64,000 nt of DNA from Raphanus sativus (Eukaryota; Streptophyta; Magnoliopsida; Brassicales; Brassicaceae): NCBI RefSeq assembly GCF_000801105.2, contig NC_079519.1, positions 15,577,828 through 15,641,827 of the forward strand. The letters run 5' to 3'. This document shows, piece after piece, positions 21,907-33,720 of the stretch (positions within the stretch are counted from its first letter, which is position 1; every line of letters begins with the position of its first letter). A model generated the notes under the pieces. It made no database searches. It was not told the origin of the DNA and worked only from the letters and a program-made list of their open reading frames with translations. The position numbers and the translations under genes were made by a program.

Positions 21907-23297
21907 CAACTTCTCGGTGATTCTCCACTAATTAATGGTTCCAAATAAAACTTCTCACATCTTGGTTCATACTCGTTTGATAAGAATTATGAAAATATTG
22001 TCATGTGTACGAACATACTAATCTGGAATCACCTGAATACAAAGTGAAATAGTTTCTTCTTCGTAACTCCTATGAAATTTATTCAACTTCCTGGTTATTC
22101 TCCACTAACTAATGATTCCAAATCAAAATTCTTACATCTTGGTTCATCATAGTTTCATAAGAATCATGAAGACATTGTCATTTGTTCGAACAAGCTAATA
22201 TGGAATCACCTGAATATAAAGTGGGTTAGCGTCTTCCTCATAACTTCTATGAGATTGATTTAACTTCCTGGTTTTTCTCCACTGATTAATGGTTCCAAAT
22301 CAAGCTTCTTACATCTTGGTTTATCCTGGTTTGATAAGAATCATTAAGATATTGTCATATGTCCGAACATGCTAATTTGGGATCATCTGAATAGAAAGTG
22401 GGATAGCTTCTTCCTCATAACTCCTATGAGATTTATTCAACTTCCTGGTCATTCTACACTGATTAATGGTTTCAAATCAAGCTTCATACATCTTGGTTCC
22501 TTCTGGTTTGATAAGAATCATGAAGATATTGCCATATGTCCGAACATGCTAAACTGGAATCATCTAAATAAAAAGGTGGATAGCTTCTTCCTCATAACTT
22601 TTATAAGATTTATTCATCTACCTGGTAATTATATACTGATTAATGGTTTCAAATCAAGCTTTTTACATCCTGGTTCATCCTGGTTTGATAAGAATCATGA
22701 AGATATTGCCATATGTCTGAACATGCTAATCTTGAATAACCTGAATAGAAAGTGGGATAACTTCTTCGTCATAACTCCTATGAAATTTATTCAACTTTCT
22801 GGTGACTATATACTGATTAATGATTTCAAATCAAGATTCTTACATCTTGGTTCTTTCTGGTTTGATAAGAATCATGAAGATATTGCTATATGTCTGAACA
22901 GACAATTTGGAATCATCTGAATAGAAACTGGAATAGCTTCTTCCTCACAACTCTTATGAGATTTACTTAATTTCCTGGTCATTATACACTGATTAATGGT
23001 TTCAAATCAAGCTTCTTAAATATTGGTTCCTTCTGGTTTGATAAGAATCATGAAGATATTGCCATATGTCCGAACAGACTAATTTGGAATCATATGAATA
23101 GAAAGTGGGATAGCTTCTTCCTCATAACTCCTAAGAGATTTATTCAACTTCCTGGTGATTTTATACTGATTAATTGTTTCAAATCAAGCTTCTTACATCT
23201 TGGTTCCTTCTAGTTGGATAAGAATCATGAAGATATTGCCATATGTCCAAACAAGCTAATCTGGAATCATCTGAATATAAAGGGGATAGCTTCTTCT
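21907..23297. repeat. Satellite array of 176-177 bp monomers (CentBr-like)
   Basis: ATAAGAAT recurs at 21980, 22157, 22335, 22511, 22688, 22865, 23041 and 23218, spacings of 176-178. Most monomers keep a HindIII site inside CAAGCTTC (about 22301, 22477, 22653, 23007, 23185). Period, HindIII site and Brassicaceae context fit the 176-bp Brassica centromeric satellite CentBr; I cannot confirm the match without a database. Monomers differ by roughly a tenth of their bases, as expected at the edge of an array. A plus frame at 22369-22920 exists only because three monomers of 177 keep the reading phase. Confidence 0.75.
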
Positions 23298-23415
23298 TTA
23301 ATATTCCATGAATTTGACCGACCTTTAGTCATGGTATATTAGTGTTTTATGATATATTTTATCTATTTTGGAGTCTATATAGCATATTTATAGGTTCAGG
23401 AGCTAATGGAAGAAA

Positions 23416-26400
23416 TAAGCCTGGGCGTACTGTGTTCCATTCGGGTTCTGGTCGGGTGGAACGGTTTTTCGGTGTTTCGGATTTGAGAATATAAACACCA
23501 TTCGGTATATTTGATTTTCCGGTACGGTCTCGGTTCGGAAGTCTTCGGGAACGGTTCGGTTCGGAGGATGATTTCAAAATCCTTGAAGATCCGAAATTTA
23601 AATTGTTCGGTTCGAGTCCAGTGACTTGTAACCAAAGTAACCGAAACAAACAAAAAAAGATCCGAAAATAACATAAAAAAAAACTTAAACATCCGAAACT
23701 GGAAACAAATTCAACTGTTCAAATAACAACCAAATTCAAAGATACATAAGTTTTCAACACAACCAGAACATAAGAACCAAAATGAAAACAATCCTGACAT
23801 AGCAAAATGAAAACAATCCCGACATAACCAAAATGAAAACAATGCCGCATAACAAAGCACTAAAAAACAAGTGCAGATGATTCAAATTTCAAACATGAAG
23901 ACAATCTTCAAGACTCTCTTACTCCAACATTGCTGCATCTTCATTCTCTGCAAAATGGAATTTAGTAACAATGTTTAAAATGTACAATTATATTGTAAGC
24001 AATAAGAAAGATAGATTCAAGTAAGAACTAATATTGTTACCTCTTTCAAGTTTGTCATCCTCTTCAAGATTAACAAGAACTTGTGCATTTGAAGGCACTC
24101 GTGTTTCCACACCAAGATCTTGTTTCATCCACTGCTCTGAACACATTAAAACCTCAACCATAAAATGAGTAAGACAACTCCTATGTGGCTCTAGAATCCT
24201 ACCACTGGTGCTAAAGGCACTCTCTGAAGCAACTGATGACACTTGCATTGCTAAAACATCTCTAGCAATCTCAGACAACACTGGAAATCTGGTTGAGTTC
24301 GTCCTCCACCACGACAGCACATCAAATTCCATTCCAGCCATCAACTCTGGGTTCTCCACACCTTCTCTGAGATAAGTCTCCAATTCATCCTTTTTCTCTC
24401 TAAGCCCAATCTCGTTCAGCTTCTGGTTGTATCTCACTTCAATCCTCTTATAACCAGCACAGTCATCCACCATCTCAATGTTGCTAGGCTGCTCTCGAGA
24501 AGACTGCGATTTGTTGCTAGGCTGAGATAATTGGTCATCTGGATCAAAACGATCTCCATGTCTTGCACTGTATTCTTTGAACAGACTTCTCAAGACCGAA
24601 ATCAAGGACTCGTACACCTCCTTGTACTCGACAGTGTCCAGCCCATACAATTCCTCAAAGCACATCTTCGCGAGCTCCAACTTCTTGGTGGGATCAAAGA
24701 CAGTGGCAACCATCAGCATCTTGGTTAAGTTCTTGAGACCATCCCAATACTTGTCAAACTTTTTGAACATTTCTGTTGCCTTCGTCTGCAACTCAGAATC
24801 ATAGCTTTGATGAGTGCCATCAGGTTTGTTGCAATGGTTACGATCTCGCCATAACACTTGTGTGCATTGATGAGGAGGACCAACCCTTGTAGAACCATTC
24901 TCTAACTCACTGAAGTAGTCATTGTACAACCTGTCTTCTGCCTCCATCTTGTCAAATGCCACCTTAAATTTCAGCACTGTTGTCAACATCAGATACGTTG
25001 AATTCCACCTTATCTTGACGTCCAAAGGCAAGCTTCCTCTTGTGATCTTACCCGCAACAACCTTTAGCTCAAACGACCTCAGTCTATTCGTATGCGATCT
25101 GACATAGGCGATAGCGTTACGGATAACAACTACATTCTTGTCTATCTCTGCCATTCCATCCCTCACAATCAAGTTTATTATGTGAGCACTACACCTCATA
25201 TGCAAAAACTCACCATCTAAGACAAGAGACTGCTCAGACACCAAGGCAAATGCTGTATGAAACTTTCTTAACGCAGAACTATTCGCAGTAGCATTGTCAA
25301 CAGTAATACAGAAGACCTTATTAATTCCCCATTCAGCCAAGCAGTCTAGCAAAACAGTAGCTATAGTCTGATCTTTGTGATCCGTGATGTGCTTGAAGCC
25401 TATGATCAGTTTCTTCAAGCGCCACAAAGTATCAATGTAATGCACTGTGACCACCATGTAACTAGCACCTACAAAGAAAAATTATACAATGTTAGTAAGT
25501 GATAGAAGACATTGCTAATGAAAAATTAATCAAGCATGTTGGTAATGTATAACCTGTTGTTTGAGAAACCCATATATCTGTTGTGATGGATACACGTTGC
25601 TTATTGCACAAGAACCATCTCTTCAATGCCTCTTTCTTCTCTAGATAGATCTTTACGATGTCCTTAAATGAGGTCCTTCTTGAATGAGGACTGTACAGCA
25701 TTGCCTACAAAGTACAAACATATAAATCAGAGACATAAATCTAAAGATTGTATTAAAATAAGTAAACAGCAAACACAAAAGGAACACTTAAGGAAAGCAT
25801 ACCTTTTTACAGAAATGCTTCCAAGCCACACTGTTAACAAACGCTAAAGGCAACTGTCCCAAGAGAATCATCTCATTTGTGGCTTCTCTGAACACAGCTT
25901 CAGAAAGCTTACACATCTTGAGCTTCCCATCTTCAGCAATGCCTTTTTGTTTCTCTTTTTTGCTAGCTAACCACGCTTGATGGATTTTGCAGATTTCTAG
26001 ATGCTTCTTCAGGTTTGTGGTCCATGATGTGGTGAGACACGAGTATTCCTTTTGCCAATTGTTGCATAAGCACCTGTCTCTGTCCTCCTTAGTTCTTGTG
26101 TAATGCTCCCATACTTCTGATCTTGTTGGGAGGAGCCGCTTGACTTTTGATGGTAGAGAAGTCACTCTGGATGGTTGAGAACTTCCTTCACATTGTTTCC
26201 TTTTGCTTTTGTTGCTATCTGGAGTTTGAAAGTCATCTTCTTTGTTACTGGTTTCGCGATCAATAGATGATGTCGAGTCCATCTGTTTCAATGAAATCAA
26301 GACAAGAGATGATTAAGTCAAAACCAATTTCGATTTCAAATCAATATAAAAAAGCCTACACATAAAGATTGAATGAAGTAGTCTTAGATTAAAAATATTT

Positions 26401-26966
26401 AAGCAAGAACAACAATGACAATACTACAGAGCGAGTGGCTCTCCGAGTTCAAATCAATACGGTAAGCTTCTACCTAAAAGATTAAACTAGTCCTAGATTA
26501 AACATATTTAAGCAAGAACAACAATAGTATCGATATAATTCAGACCAACAAGAAGAAGAAGGAAGAAGGACCTGTGATTGATTACTGGAAAGGTATGAAG
26601 CAGTCGAATGGAGAGTACACTGATGATTTATAGTGGCCATCTGCAGTGATTACGGGGGTGAATCGAGGAGCTTTTGTGGGAACAAGGTTCCACCGCCAAA
26701 GAGAAGAGGAACAGGCGAGATGTAATCGAGGAAAAACAAGATGTAAACAAGGAGACGCCTATATGGCTACATGTGGTTTCATTAAAGCCGGTTATGTCCG
26801 GTTTTTGATTCGATAACGGTTTAAAACCGGTCCGATCCGACCTCCGAACATTTGACATTACAAAGCCCAATAGGTGTTTTTTGTCAATACCGTTACCGAT
26901 CTGACACCGGTTTTTCGGTTCAGTTAGAGGTTTGGGTTTGGGACCAATTATAAACGCCCAGGCCTA
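23416..26966. mobile_element. Full-length hAT transposon (3551 bp)
   Basis: Ends TAAGCCTGGGCGT and (reverse complement) TAGGCCTGGGCGT match at 12 of 13 bases and are flanked by a perfect 8-bp duplication GGAAGAAA (23408-23415, 26967-26974). It sits in the LTR of the plus-strand Athila; joining the flanks restores LTR sequence (GGAAGAAAGATGATG). Subterminal regions are rich in TTCGG/CCGAA (23440-23650) and ACCGG/CCGGT (26790-26930). It encodes one spliced transposase on the minus strand. Confidence 0.92.
23919..26300 (-). CDS. hAT transposase (BED finger, RNase H-like, dimerisation domain), four exons
   Basis: Minus-strand gene model: exons 26300-25803, 25704-25554, 25468-24041 and 23947-23919, all introns GT-AG, total 2106 bases including TAA, 701 residues. 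The splices keep phase and restore conserved text (TDIWVSQTTG joined to ASYMVVTVHYID). Exon 1 holds a BED-type DNA-binding finger (residues about 62-108), exons 2-3 the catalytic RNase H-like region, and the end of exon 3 the hAT dimerisation domain (LSWWRTNSTRFPVLSEIARD, SSVASESAFSTSGRI). Exon 4 adds only NEDAAMLE. Oddities: the BED ligand pattern reads C79-N-N-W82, H100, C104, so one zinc Cys is Trp; and about 24806-24870 reads as a conserved hAT segment only in another frame. The ATG at 26280-26282 (residue 7) could be the true start. Probably inactive despite the open frame. Confidence 0.82.
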
Positions 26967-28164
26967 GGAAGAAAGATGATGATTTTGGAGCATTTTGGAG
27001 CAATTTAGAGATTACACCGAGAGGACCGTATCGACCACCCGAGGTCGACAAGGAGAGACGCGCCGATACTTAACTGCAGAAGCCCGGATTTGGTCACAGC
27101 CGACCTGAAGCCCAAGACACCATCTATTTACCAAAATGCCCCTTACGAGTTTTAACCTAATTTTATAGTATTTATGTCTTACCTATGTATTTTGGCACAT
27201 ACACGATTTTTACAAGAGTTTTCTAAAAGTTTTTAGACATAGTTTCTTTGTTTTTGGTGAGAGAGAGTTATCATTGAGAGCTATCTTGAACACCATCGTT
27301 TTCTATTCTTTGAAGCTTTTTATATTTACTATGATTCTGTTTAGCTTGGCTATGTCTGAGTAAACACCTCTGTTAGATTTAGGATTCAAATAGGTTATGA
27401 GGGATTAGCCCCAAATATGAATCCCTGAGCATGTCATATTCAACTTAGGAGATCATGCTTAATGCTTGTGAGGAGTAGCTAAACTACACATGATAAAAAG
27501 ATAACATCCTTGGATCTATCTTCCTTGAGTTAGGAATTGCTAGGCGCAAGCGAAAGCATGGTCTAGCAAATCTCTGATGAACTGTTATCAGCCACACGCT
27601 TAAAGCTTACTAGTAGCACATTGATTGATACTCCTATAGAGTAATCGATCACTAGACGTGGGGCACTGTTGATCGACATCGGTTACAGCACACCGATCGA
27701 TGCCTAATCTATGATTCGCCAAAGGGAGTCTCATCGGTTCTAGTAATTGATAGTCATAACGACAGTTAGGCTATTGCATATTTGGGTTCTTTAATATCAT
27801 GCAAGCATCTCATATAGGCATTCATACTACTATAATCCTGAAAACCTGAAAATCATTCTTGTTAACCCCAAATCAATCAATTGAGTAATTGTCCTACTCA
27901 AACCAGTTTCTAATTTACTTGTTATTTACTACTTTGAAATCTCCAACCTAACTTAGTTACAATAAGATCTAGTGATTCCTTAGCTCCCTAAGGATTCGAT
28001 CCCTAAATACTACAATTTGATCTCTTTTAATGAGAGTAAAATTGCTATAGAGTAATTTGAGCAAACTATCAAATTTGGATCGTCATTATATTTTATTTAA
28101 GTCTAGGTTTTGTTACTTTAAAATTTGTTACTGATAAAATTTTCTTTCTTTTATTTTAAGTTGC

Positions 28165-29340
28165 ATGCTCAGCATAACTAGAAGCAAGGAAAACAGTGAA
28201 CTTTTGTCTTCTGATCTAGCTGCTTTGGAACTTTCAATCCACAAACAGATTCGTTCCGCGTCGATCAATACACCCGCTTTTGCATCGACCGATTTTCAAA
28301 GCCAATGGAGTACCAGCTGGCTACCTACTTTGCAAGCTCTTCGAGTACTCTCTTACTAGAGAAACTTTGCAATGGCTTAAGAAACTACCACCAGGATCTC
28401 TTACATCCTAGGATGATGTCAAGAATGCTTTCTTGATCAATTTCTTTGATGAGGCATGCGTAGAAGACTTGAGGAGCAAGATTGCTACCTTCATGCAGAA
28501 GCCTACAGAGCCTTTCAGACGCTGTTGGGTTCGTTTCAAAACCTATCAGAGAGACTGTCCACACCATGGATTCAACAAAGTGCAGCTGCTTAGTACTTTT
28601 TTCAGATGATTAGATCTGGTCTATCAGATAAAACTAGATACAGCTAATTAAGGAAACTTCAACACCAAGAATCCATAAGAGGCTGTGAGACTTATTGAGA
28701 ACTTGGCAACTAGCAACAGTACCAAGAACACTGATTTTGAGAGAAGAAAAGCGGCCAATGCCCTAGGAAAGGAGCAGTTGGACAACATGCAAACCAAGTT
28801 ACACAGTGTTAATAAGCTACTGAAGAAGCAGGTTAGCTTTGCTGAAGAAGTAGAAGCTGTAGAGACTGATGAGGAAAGATATGAAGAAGAAAATGTGAAT
28901 TACATATAAGGATTCCAGAGATAAGGGAATCAGAATGGGAACAAGAACTTCTATCGCAACAGTCAGAGGAGCAACTACAATCAGAAATTACAGTACCAGA
29001 AACCCTTCATCAACAGCAATTACAATAGCAACAAGAATCTCAACAATTCTTTCTACAAGAATCCACCAGCACCTACTCAGGAGAGCAAGATTGGAGCAAT
29101 GCTTGATTCAGTTCTAGAGGGTCAGCATAAGCTCACAGTGGATTTCAATGGGAAGATAGATGCTGTGTACAACAGCTTGAATGCAAAGGTTGACACCTTG
29201 AGCACTCATGTGAAGAAGTTGGAGACATAGGTGGTTCAGACATCAGAAGCTATTAGAAGGCAAGAAACCTTCATCAAAGGGAGAGATGAAGATCTCATCA
29301 GACACCACATCAATGCTATTGTGGTAGATGATTTCTAGCA
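28165..29340 (+). pseudogene. Athila gag pseudogene
   Basis: ATG at 28165 starts MLSITRSKENSELLSSD, an Athila-type N-terminus, but it stops at 28358. In the next frame gag continues through WLKKLPPGSLTS, stop, DDVKNAFLINFFDEACVEDL and FRRCWVRFKTYQRDCPHHGF, a retrotransposon gag core, followed by more stops (near 28606, 28648, 28677). The later part (28685-29340) is a charged, Asn/Gln-rich region with LNAKVDTLSTHVKKLET and further stops. Gag packages the element RNA. At least six in-frame stops and one frameshift are seen. Confidence 0.75.
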
Positions 29341-30384
29341 AGTGGATGAGAATGGGAATCCTCAAAGAAGAGACTTTGAAGCCGACGACTCAATGAATGT
29401 CGACAGCCATCGATCGACACAAGATGAAGACAATCGATCGACATGGGAAGAAGATTATCGTTCGATGCTCGAGATACCACATCGATTGATAGAGTTTATG
29501 AGGTCTACAGCTACGAGCAAACCAGTCTGGATTATGACATATGCAGAGTTTGCAGCGAAATACCCTAACCACTCCACCCTTTCGCCGATCGATCAGAAGA
29601 AGAAGAAATCAATCACCCTACTGCTACACCCATCGATCGACATGACCAACCTATCATCGATCAATGTGACACTACTAAACCCCGAGTGCAGATACCAATA
29701 ATCGATGTAGCCCTACTCAATGCACTCAGACCCCAACCCAAACCTAGAGAAAACCCACTAGAAGAGGTTGAGGATACATCAGATCCTATGGAGATAGAAA
29801 AGGAAAGTGCAAAGAGGACCTTAATAAAAAGGAAAGAGAAGGTTCCCAAGCACCTTAAAAGAGAGGCTAATGCAAAGAAGTTGGAAAACTTCAAGAAGAG
29901 AGTTCTAAAGGTCCCAATAGAGAGATCCTTTGAAGAAGCAGACTTCACACACATGTTGTAGATGTTCTTAAGAGAAACAAGAGCAACAGAGGCTGACATT
30001 GAGAAGATTTTCAACCAGATAAGAGATGATTTGAAGAAGAAGATTACATTGATGAAGAAGAGTGATCCTGGAGAGTTCATTATCTCATGCCTAATTCATG
30101 GCATTAAATTCTCCCATGCACAATGTGATACAGGAGCATCAGCCAGCATCCTACCAAAGGTTATGGCAGACCACCTAGGTCTGAAGGTAGAACCTACCAA
30201 GGAATTATTCTGCTTTGTAGATTGTTCCAAGACGAGTTCTTTAGAAATCATTAGAGACCTTGAGGTACAGATTGGCAATGCCCTAGTTCCAGTTGACCTC
30301 CATGTCCTAGACATCAAGTTAAATTGAAATTCTTCTTTATTACTTGGAAGAGCATTCTTAGCCATTGCTGGAGCCGTTTGAAAT
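29341..30384 (+). pseudogene. Athila linker and aspartic protease region, broken
   Basis: A frame at 29342-29701 (mostly repeats coded by CGATCGACA) leads into 29686-29961 and, after one stop (TAG at 29959-29961), 29962-30327. The last has the retropepsin active site in AQCDTGASASILPKVM (D56-T57-G58 of that frame), then a TGA at 30325-30327, SSLLLGRAFLAIAGAV and another TGA at 30379-30381. Removing these stops would give a continuous gag-protease region leading to the next frame. The protease normally cleaves the element polyprotein. Confidence 0.7.
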
Positions 30385-32310
30385 TTGCAAACAACCCAGA
30401 TGTGTTTGACACTGATTGACCCGAAGATTCACTACGATCCAGTCAAAGTTGTCAAGCCACAGACGTCCTGCAACCAGACTCTAGATGAAGCTAAACTCGT
30501 AGCAACATGCTACTGTGAAGCCGAGTATGAGACAGAGTACTCGGAATCGATCGACACTCATGCAGAGATATCGATCGACACTGCTAATCAACAATCGATT
30601 GACCAGTCAGTCATTACATCGATCGATTCAGTTGGGAGTTGGGAACCAGACTATTACCAGCCTAGATACGCAGTGGAGACACATGAAGAGGAGTTTGATG
30701 AAGATTACATAAGGGAAAGAGATATAGAATACTCGTTTCTCCACAGAGAAGAAGAGTATGATGAGGACTACAACATAAACATACCATATACCTACACCCA
30801 TGACGGGGAACCCCCTCTAGTGGAAACAAGGGATGATGAGTATGATGACGATTTTTGGGAAGAAAGAGAGATTTACTCTTTCCTTCGCAGAGATGAAGTG
30901 CCCACCCGATATGTTTCCTACCCATTCATCCCATCAAGACCGTATGAAGCAGCCTACCAGGAAGGCACGAGTCACAAACCGATCGACAGATCAGACAAAG
31001 GGAAATCGATCGACACCAGCAACTATGCATCAATCGATACAAAATTTTCTAAAACCAGAGATGATTTTCCAGCACACTGCTATCCTATCTTTTCCCTAGA
31101 ATTTACTACACCTTCCCAACATGTGGAAGAACACGAGGAGAACCTCAAGGAAGAACAAGATAAATATCAACAAGGAGTTCTCACTAGAGATGAATCTCCA
31201 TCACATGGAACCATACTACCAGAATCGAGCGACGCATCAACGTCAGCATCGATCGACACCAGTCCAAGGCGAGGAAAGAACGAAGCAAAATCGATCAATA
31301 CACCTACCAACGCATCGATCGATACGAATCAAGCCGACATCAAGAAATTTGGAAATCTCAAAAATGGAAATTCCAAATTTGGAAAATTGGTTGATGAAGA
31401 TTACTATAAAGGAAGCCACGGGGTAGAAGCAACTTCACAAACCCTAGAAGCAGACAAGATGCATCAGCCACATTCCAACCCTAAGCCATATGGAGAAGCA
31501 TTCAGTTGCAATCTTTTCCATCAGCTACACAACACAAAATCAATCGACGAGCAATCGTCTGCATCGATCGATATTCAACCCTTACCATCCGATTTTCTTA
31601 ATACTATCAAGTTAGATCGTGAATATCTAACACCTGATGAATTTGGTATATTCAGGGACCCAGAAGGCAGTGCAAGAGCTATGGACGGCCGCATCCAACA
31701 AATATCCAAAGAAGACATCGCAGACATTCTTGCCATGGACAACGGACAGAACAACCTATTCAACAAGCAAATCGATGATCCAGTGTATCAGAAGACGATA
31801 GCTGATGCAGATTATGAAATAGCTTGCGGGAGAGAACCGGATTTCAAATACATCTATCAACTGGAAGATGCAAAATCGATCGATGGAGACACCTCTGTAT
31901 CGATCGATGAGGTTCCTCCCGAGTACAAGGAAGAGAAGGATGAGTACAGTGTATACAGAGATATGTATGGACGTCCACAAAACCTTAAAGGAAAGATTAT
32001 TACAATATCCACCTTCCACATCAGAGACATCTTGCAAAGAGCTTCGCTATGTGAGCCATCTTTCCTATGCCTACCAGAGCATCAAGAGAGGTTCACTAAA
32101 GCCACACCTCCATACCCAGTTACCTACAGCAGAGAAGAGTTGGATGAGAAGCTGAATGAGATCTACACCATTCAGTATGATTCAATGAACGATTTCAAGT
32201 GCAAACTTGATAGTGTCTACCATCCGCTCAATGACAAGATAACCTGGCTGACCAAGATCCCGAAGCTGCTTTCAAACAATGTTATCACCATATTAAAATG
32301 GGAGACATGA
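30385..32310 (+). CDS. Long Athila frame with Ser-Ile-Asp repeats (641 aa)
   Basis: An uninterrupted frame directly after the protease region, opened by a TGA at 30379-30381, so it was probably part of the polyprotein rather than starting at its own ATG. It begins QMCLTLIDPKIHYDPVKVV and is then dominated by acidic blocks (EEEYDEDY, DDEYDDDFWEER) and by SID motifs (SIDTHAEISIDT, QQSIDQSVITSIDS and many more), each coded by a TCGATCGA palindrome. From about residue 400 the text is less repetitive (LTPDEFGIFRDPEG, YGRPQNLKGKIITIS). No reverse transcriptase motif is present. Function unknown. It may be a disordered spacer. It is intact although gag and protease around it are broken. Confidence 0.5.
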   Translation: MQTTQMCLTLIDPKIHYDPVKVVKPQTSCNQTLDEAKLVATCYCEAEYETEYSESIDTHAEISIDTANQQSIDQSVITSIDSVGSWEPDYYQPRYAVETHEEEFDEDYIRERDIEYSFLHREEEYDEDYNINIPYTYTHDGEPPLVETRDDEYDDDFWEEREIYSFLRRDEVPTRYVSYPFIPSRPYEAAYQEGTSHKPIDRSDKGKSIDTSNYASIDTKFSKTRDDFPAHCYPIFSLEFTTPSQHVEEHEENLKEEQDKYQQGVLTRDESPSHGTILPESSDASTSASIDTSPRRGKNEAKSINTPTNASIDTNQADIKKFGNLKNGNSKFGKLVDEDYYKGSHGVEATSQTLEADKMHQPHSNPKPYGEAFSCNLFHQLHNTKSIDEQSSASIDIQPLPSDFLNTIKLDREYLTPDEFGIFRDPEGSARAMDGRIQQISKEDIADILAMDNGQNNLFNKQIDDPVYQKTIADADYEIACGREPDFKYIYQLEDAKSIDGDTSVSIDEVPPEYKEEKDEYSVYRDMYGRPQNLKGKIITISTFHIRDILQRASLCEPSFLCLPEHQERFTKATPPYPVTYSREELDEKLNEIYTIQYDSMNDFKCKLDSVYHPLNDKITWLTKIPKLLSNNVITILKWET

Positions 32311-32980
32311 GAAACTCAGCAAGGAAACCCTGGAAATCCTCAACATCGAATGAGTTTCCTCACCATGCATCGACCGACGACCGATGCAGTTTACCCCAGA
32401 TTGATCGACATCAACTACAAGCAATCGATCGACAGCTGTTTTACCAGATTGGAAGACCAGTTATGCTCTTTTATAGAAAGACTTGGTTATCCCTATCATC
32501 CATTGAAAGAAGATATGGACGCACTAGCTACAAATATGGATGCTTTGCAACAAGAGATGGATACGATTCAGAAGCAACTCGATTTTCAACAGAAGACATC
32601 TCCATCGATCGATACTCCTACACCTATATAAATCGATTATCAGCAAGCACCAACCGAGAACCAACAACCATTGCTCGTCCTAACGACTCGACATCGATCG
32701 ATCTGGAAACAAGCCAGCACGATGGATGGAATACATAATTCCATTACAAGCCAAAGTATGGAGCTGCCTACACCAAAGAAGAAGTTGGCAAGATGATCGC
32801 TGAGATATATGAAGCCTTACAATATTCAGAGGATGACTACTACAAGGGGTTCGAGGACATCTATTTCCCCTTTGATTGCAGCATTGCTACTCTGCATTCA
32901 CGAATAAAAAGGTTAAACAAAGAGATCAAGGCTATTCAGAGACAACTTGCAACTAGACCTTTACTATGCAAATCGACCGC
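32311..32980 (+). pseudogene. Continuation of the Athila spacer region, broken
   Basis: Frames at 32298-32738, 32350-32631 and 32793-33005 overlap and switch, so the polyprotein is frameshifted here. Heptad-like stretches (MDALATNMDALQQEMDTIQK and LHSRIKRLNKEIKAIQRQLA) suggest coiled coils. TCGATCGA motifs continue to 32700. The sequence is cut at 32981 by an inverted Athila LTR. Confidence 0.6.
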
Positions 32981-33720
32981 TGATACTGCTCAAATTACCC
33001 TATAGAGCTTACTCTCTCAAATAAGAGGTTCAGCTGTAGTACTTAGGGATCAAATCACGAGGAGCTAGGGAACCAATTAAATCTAATCAATTAATCAATC
33101 CTAGGTGAAGTTGGTTTTAATGATGAAATGTAAATGACAATTCCTAAAATAAGCAAGGTAGTTGCTCTAACTAACAGTATGATGATTGTTTAAATGATAA
33201 TGAAGAGTGCTAGACTTAGGGCTTTTATTCAGGAATGGAGATTATAATATCTATAAATGCCTAACAAGTTGCTTGCATGTTACTAAAGAACTCAGCCGCT
33301 TAACTCTCAGTGATGTCTCACTGGTTAAATAATCTAGATCTATGGCATCAACTGTCGTCAGTTCACCAGAAAAAGAGTCGATCAATATCCTTAAGAGATA
33401 TCGAGCGATACACCATTCGCAGCGCCGATCGATTCACCTGTCGGGATATCGATCGACGGCTTCTAGATATGCCTAGGCGCGAGCCGATAATGAACACTAG
33501 GTCTCAAGGAGGGCGGTTAGTGTTGGGGTCAAAAACGGTTATCTCGAAATCAACGGCTAAGTCTATTTGTCATACGAAAGTATAAGGAAGAAACGGGAAG
33601 TGATCTAAGTTTGGATAGGCCGAACGACAAGGAATCCGCCTTGAAACTTCAAAGAGCCCGTTCTCTCAAACCGTGAGGACCCAGAGAACGATCAAGATAT
33701 CAAATCGAAGCCCTCGTCGA

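Larger units (their letters stand above)
23298..28071 (+). repeat. 5' LTR of the plus-strand Athila, split by a hAT element
   Basis: The left part is 23298-23415, the right part 26975-28071. Without the hAT insertion the LTR is about 1.2 kb. The start (TTAATATTCCATGAATTT) is a diverged form of the TGATATACCATGGATTT start seen in the solo LTR; the end is GAGCAAACTATCA. Sequence after the LTR (AATTTGGATCG) no longer matches the AATTTGGCGCCG primer site typical of Athila. Confidence 0.75.
23298..32980 (+). mobile_element. Athila-type element, plus strand (5' LTR to middle, then cut)
   Basis: 5' LTR, degraded primer site, gag, protease and a long Ser-Ile-Asp repeat frame, all on the plus strand. 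It is interrupted at 32981 by an oppositely oriented Athila, so its reverse transcriptase, integrase and 3' LTR would lie beyond the nest, outside the window. Its left edge abuts the satellite array. Many stops in gag and protease and the degraded primer site suggest it is the oldest layer of the nest. Confidence 0.8.

Noticed and set aside
22369..22920. 183-codon repetitive protein
   Set aside because: Three satellite monomers of about 177 bases keep the frame open by arithmetic; other monomers have stops.
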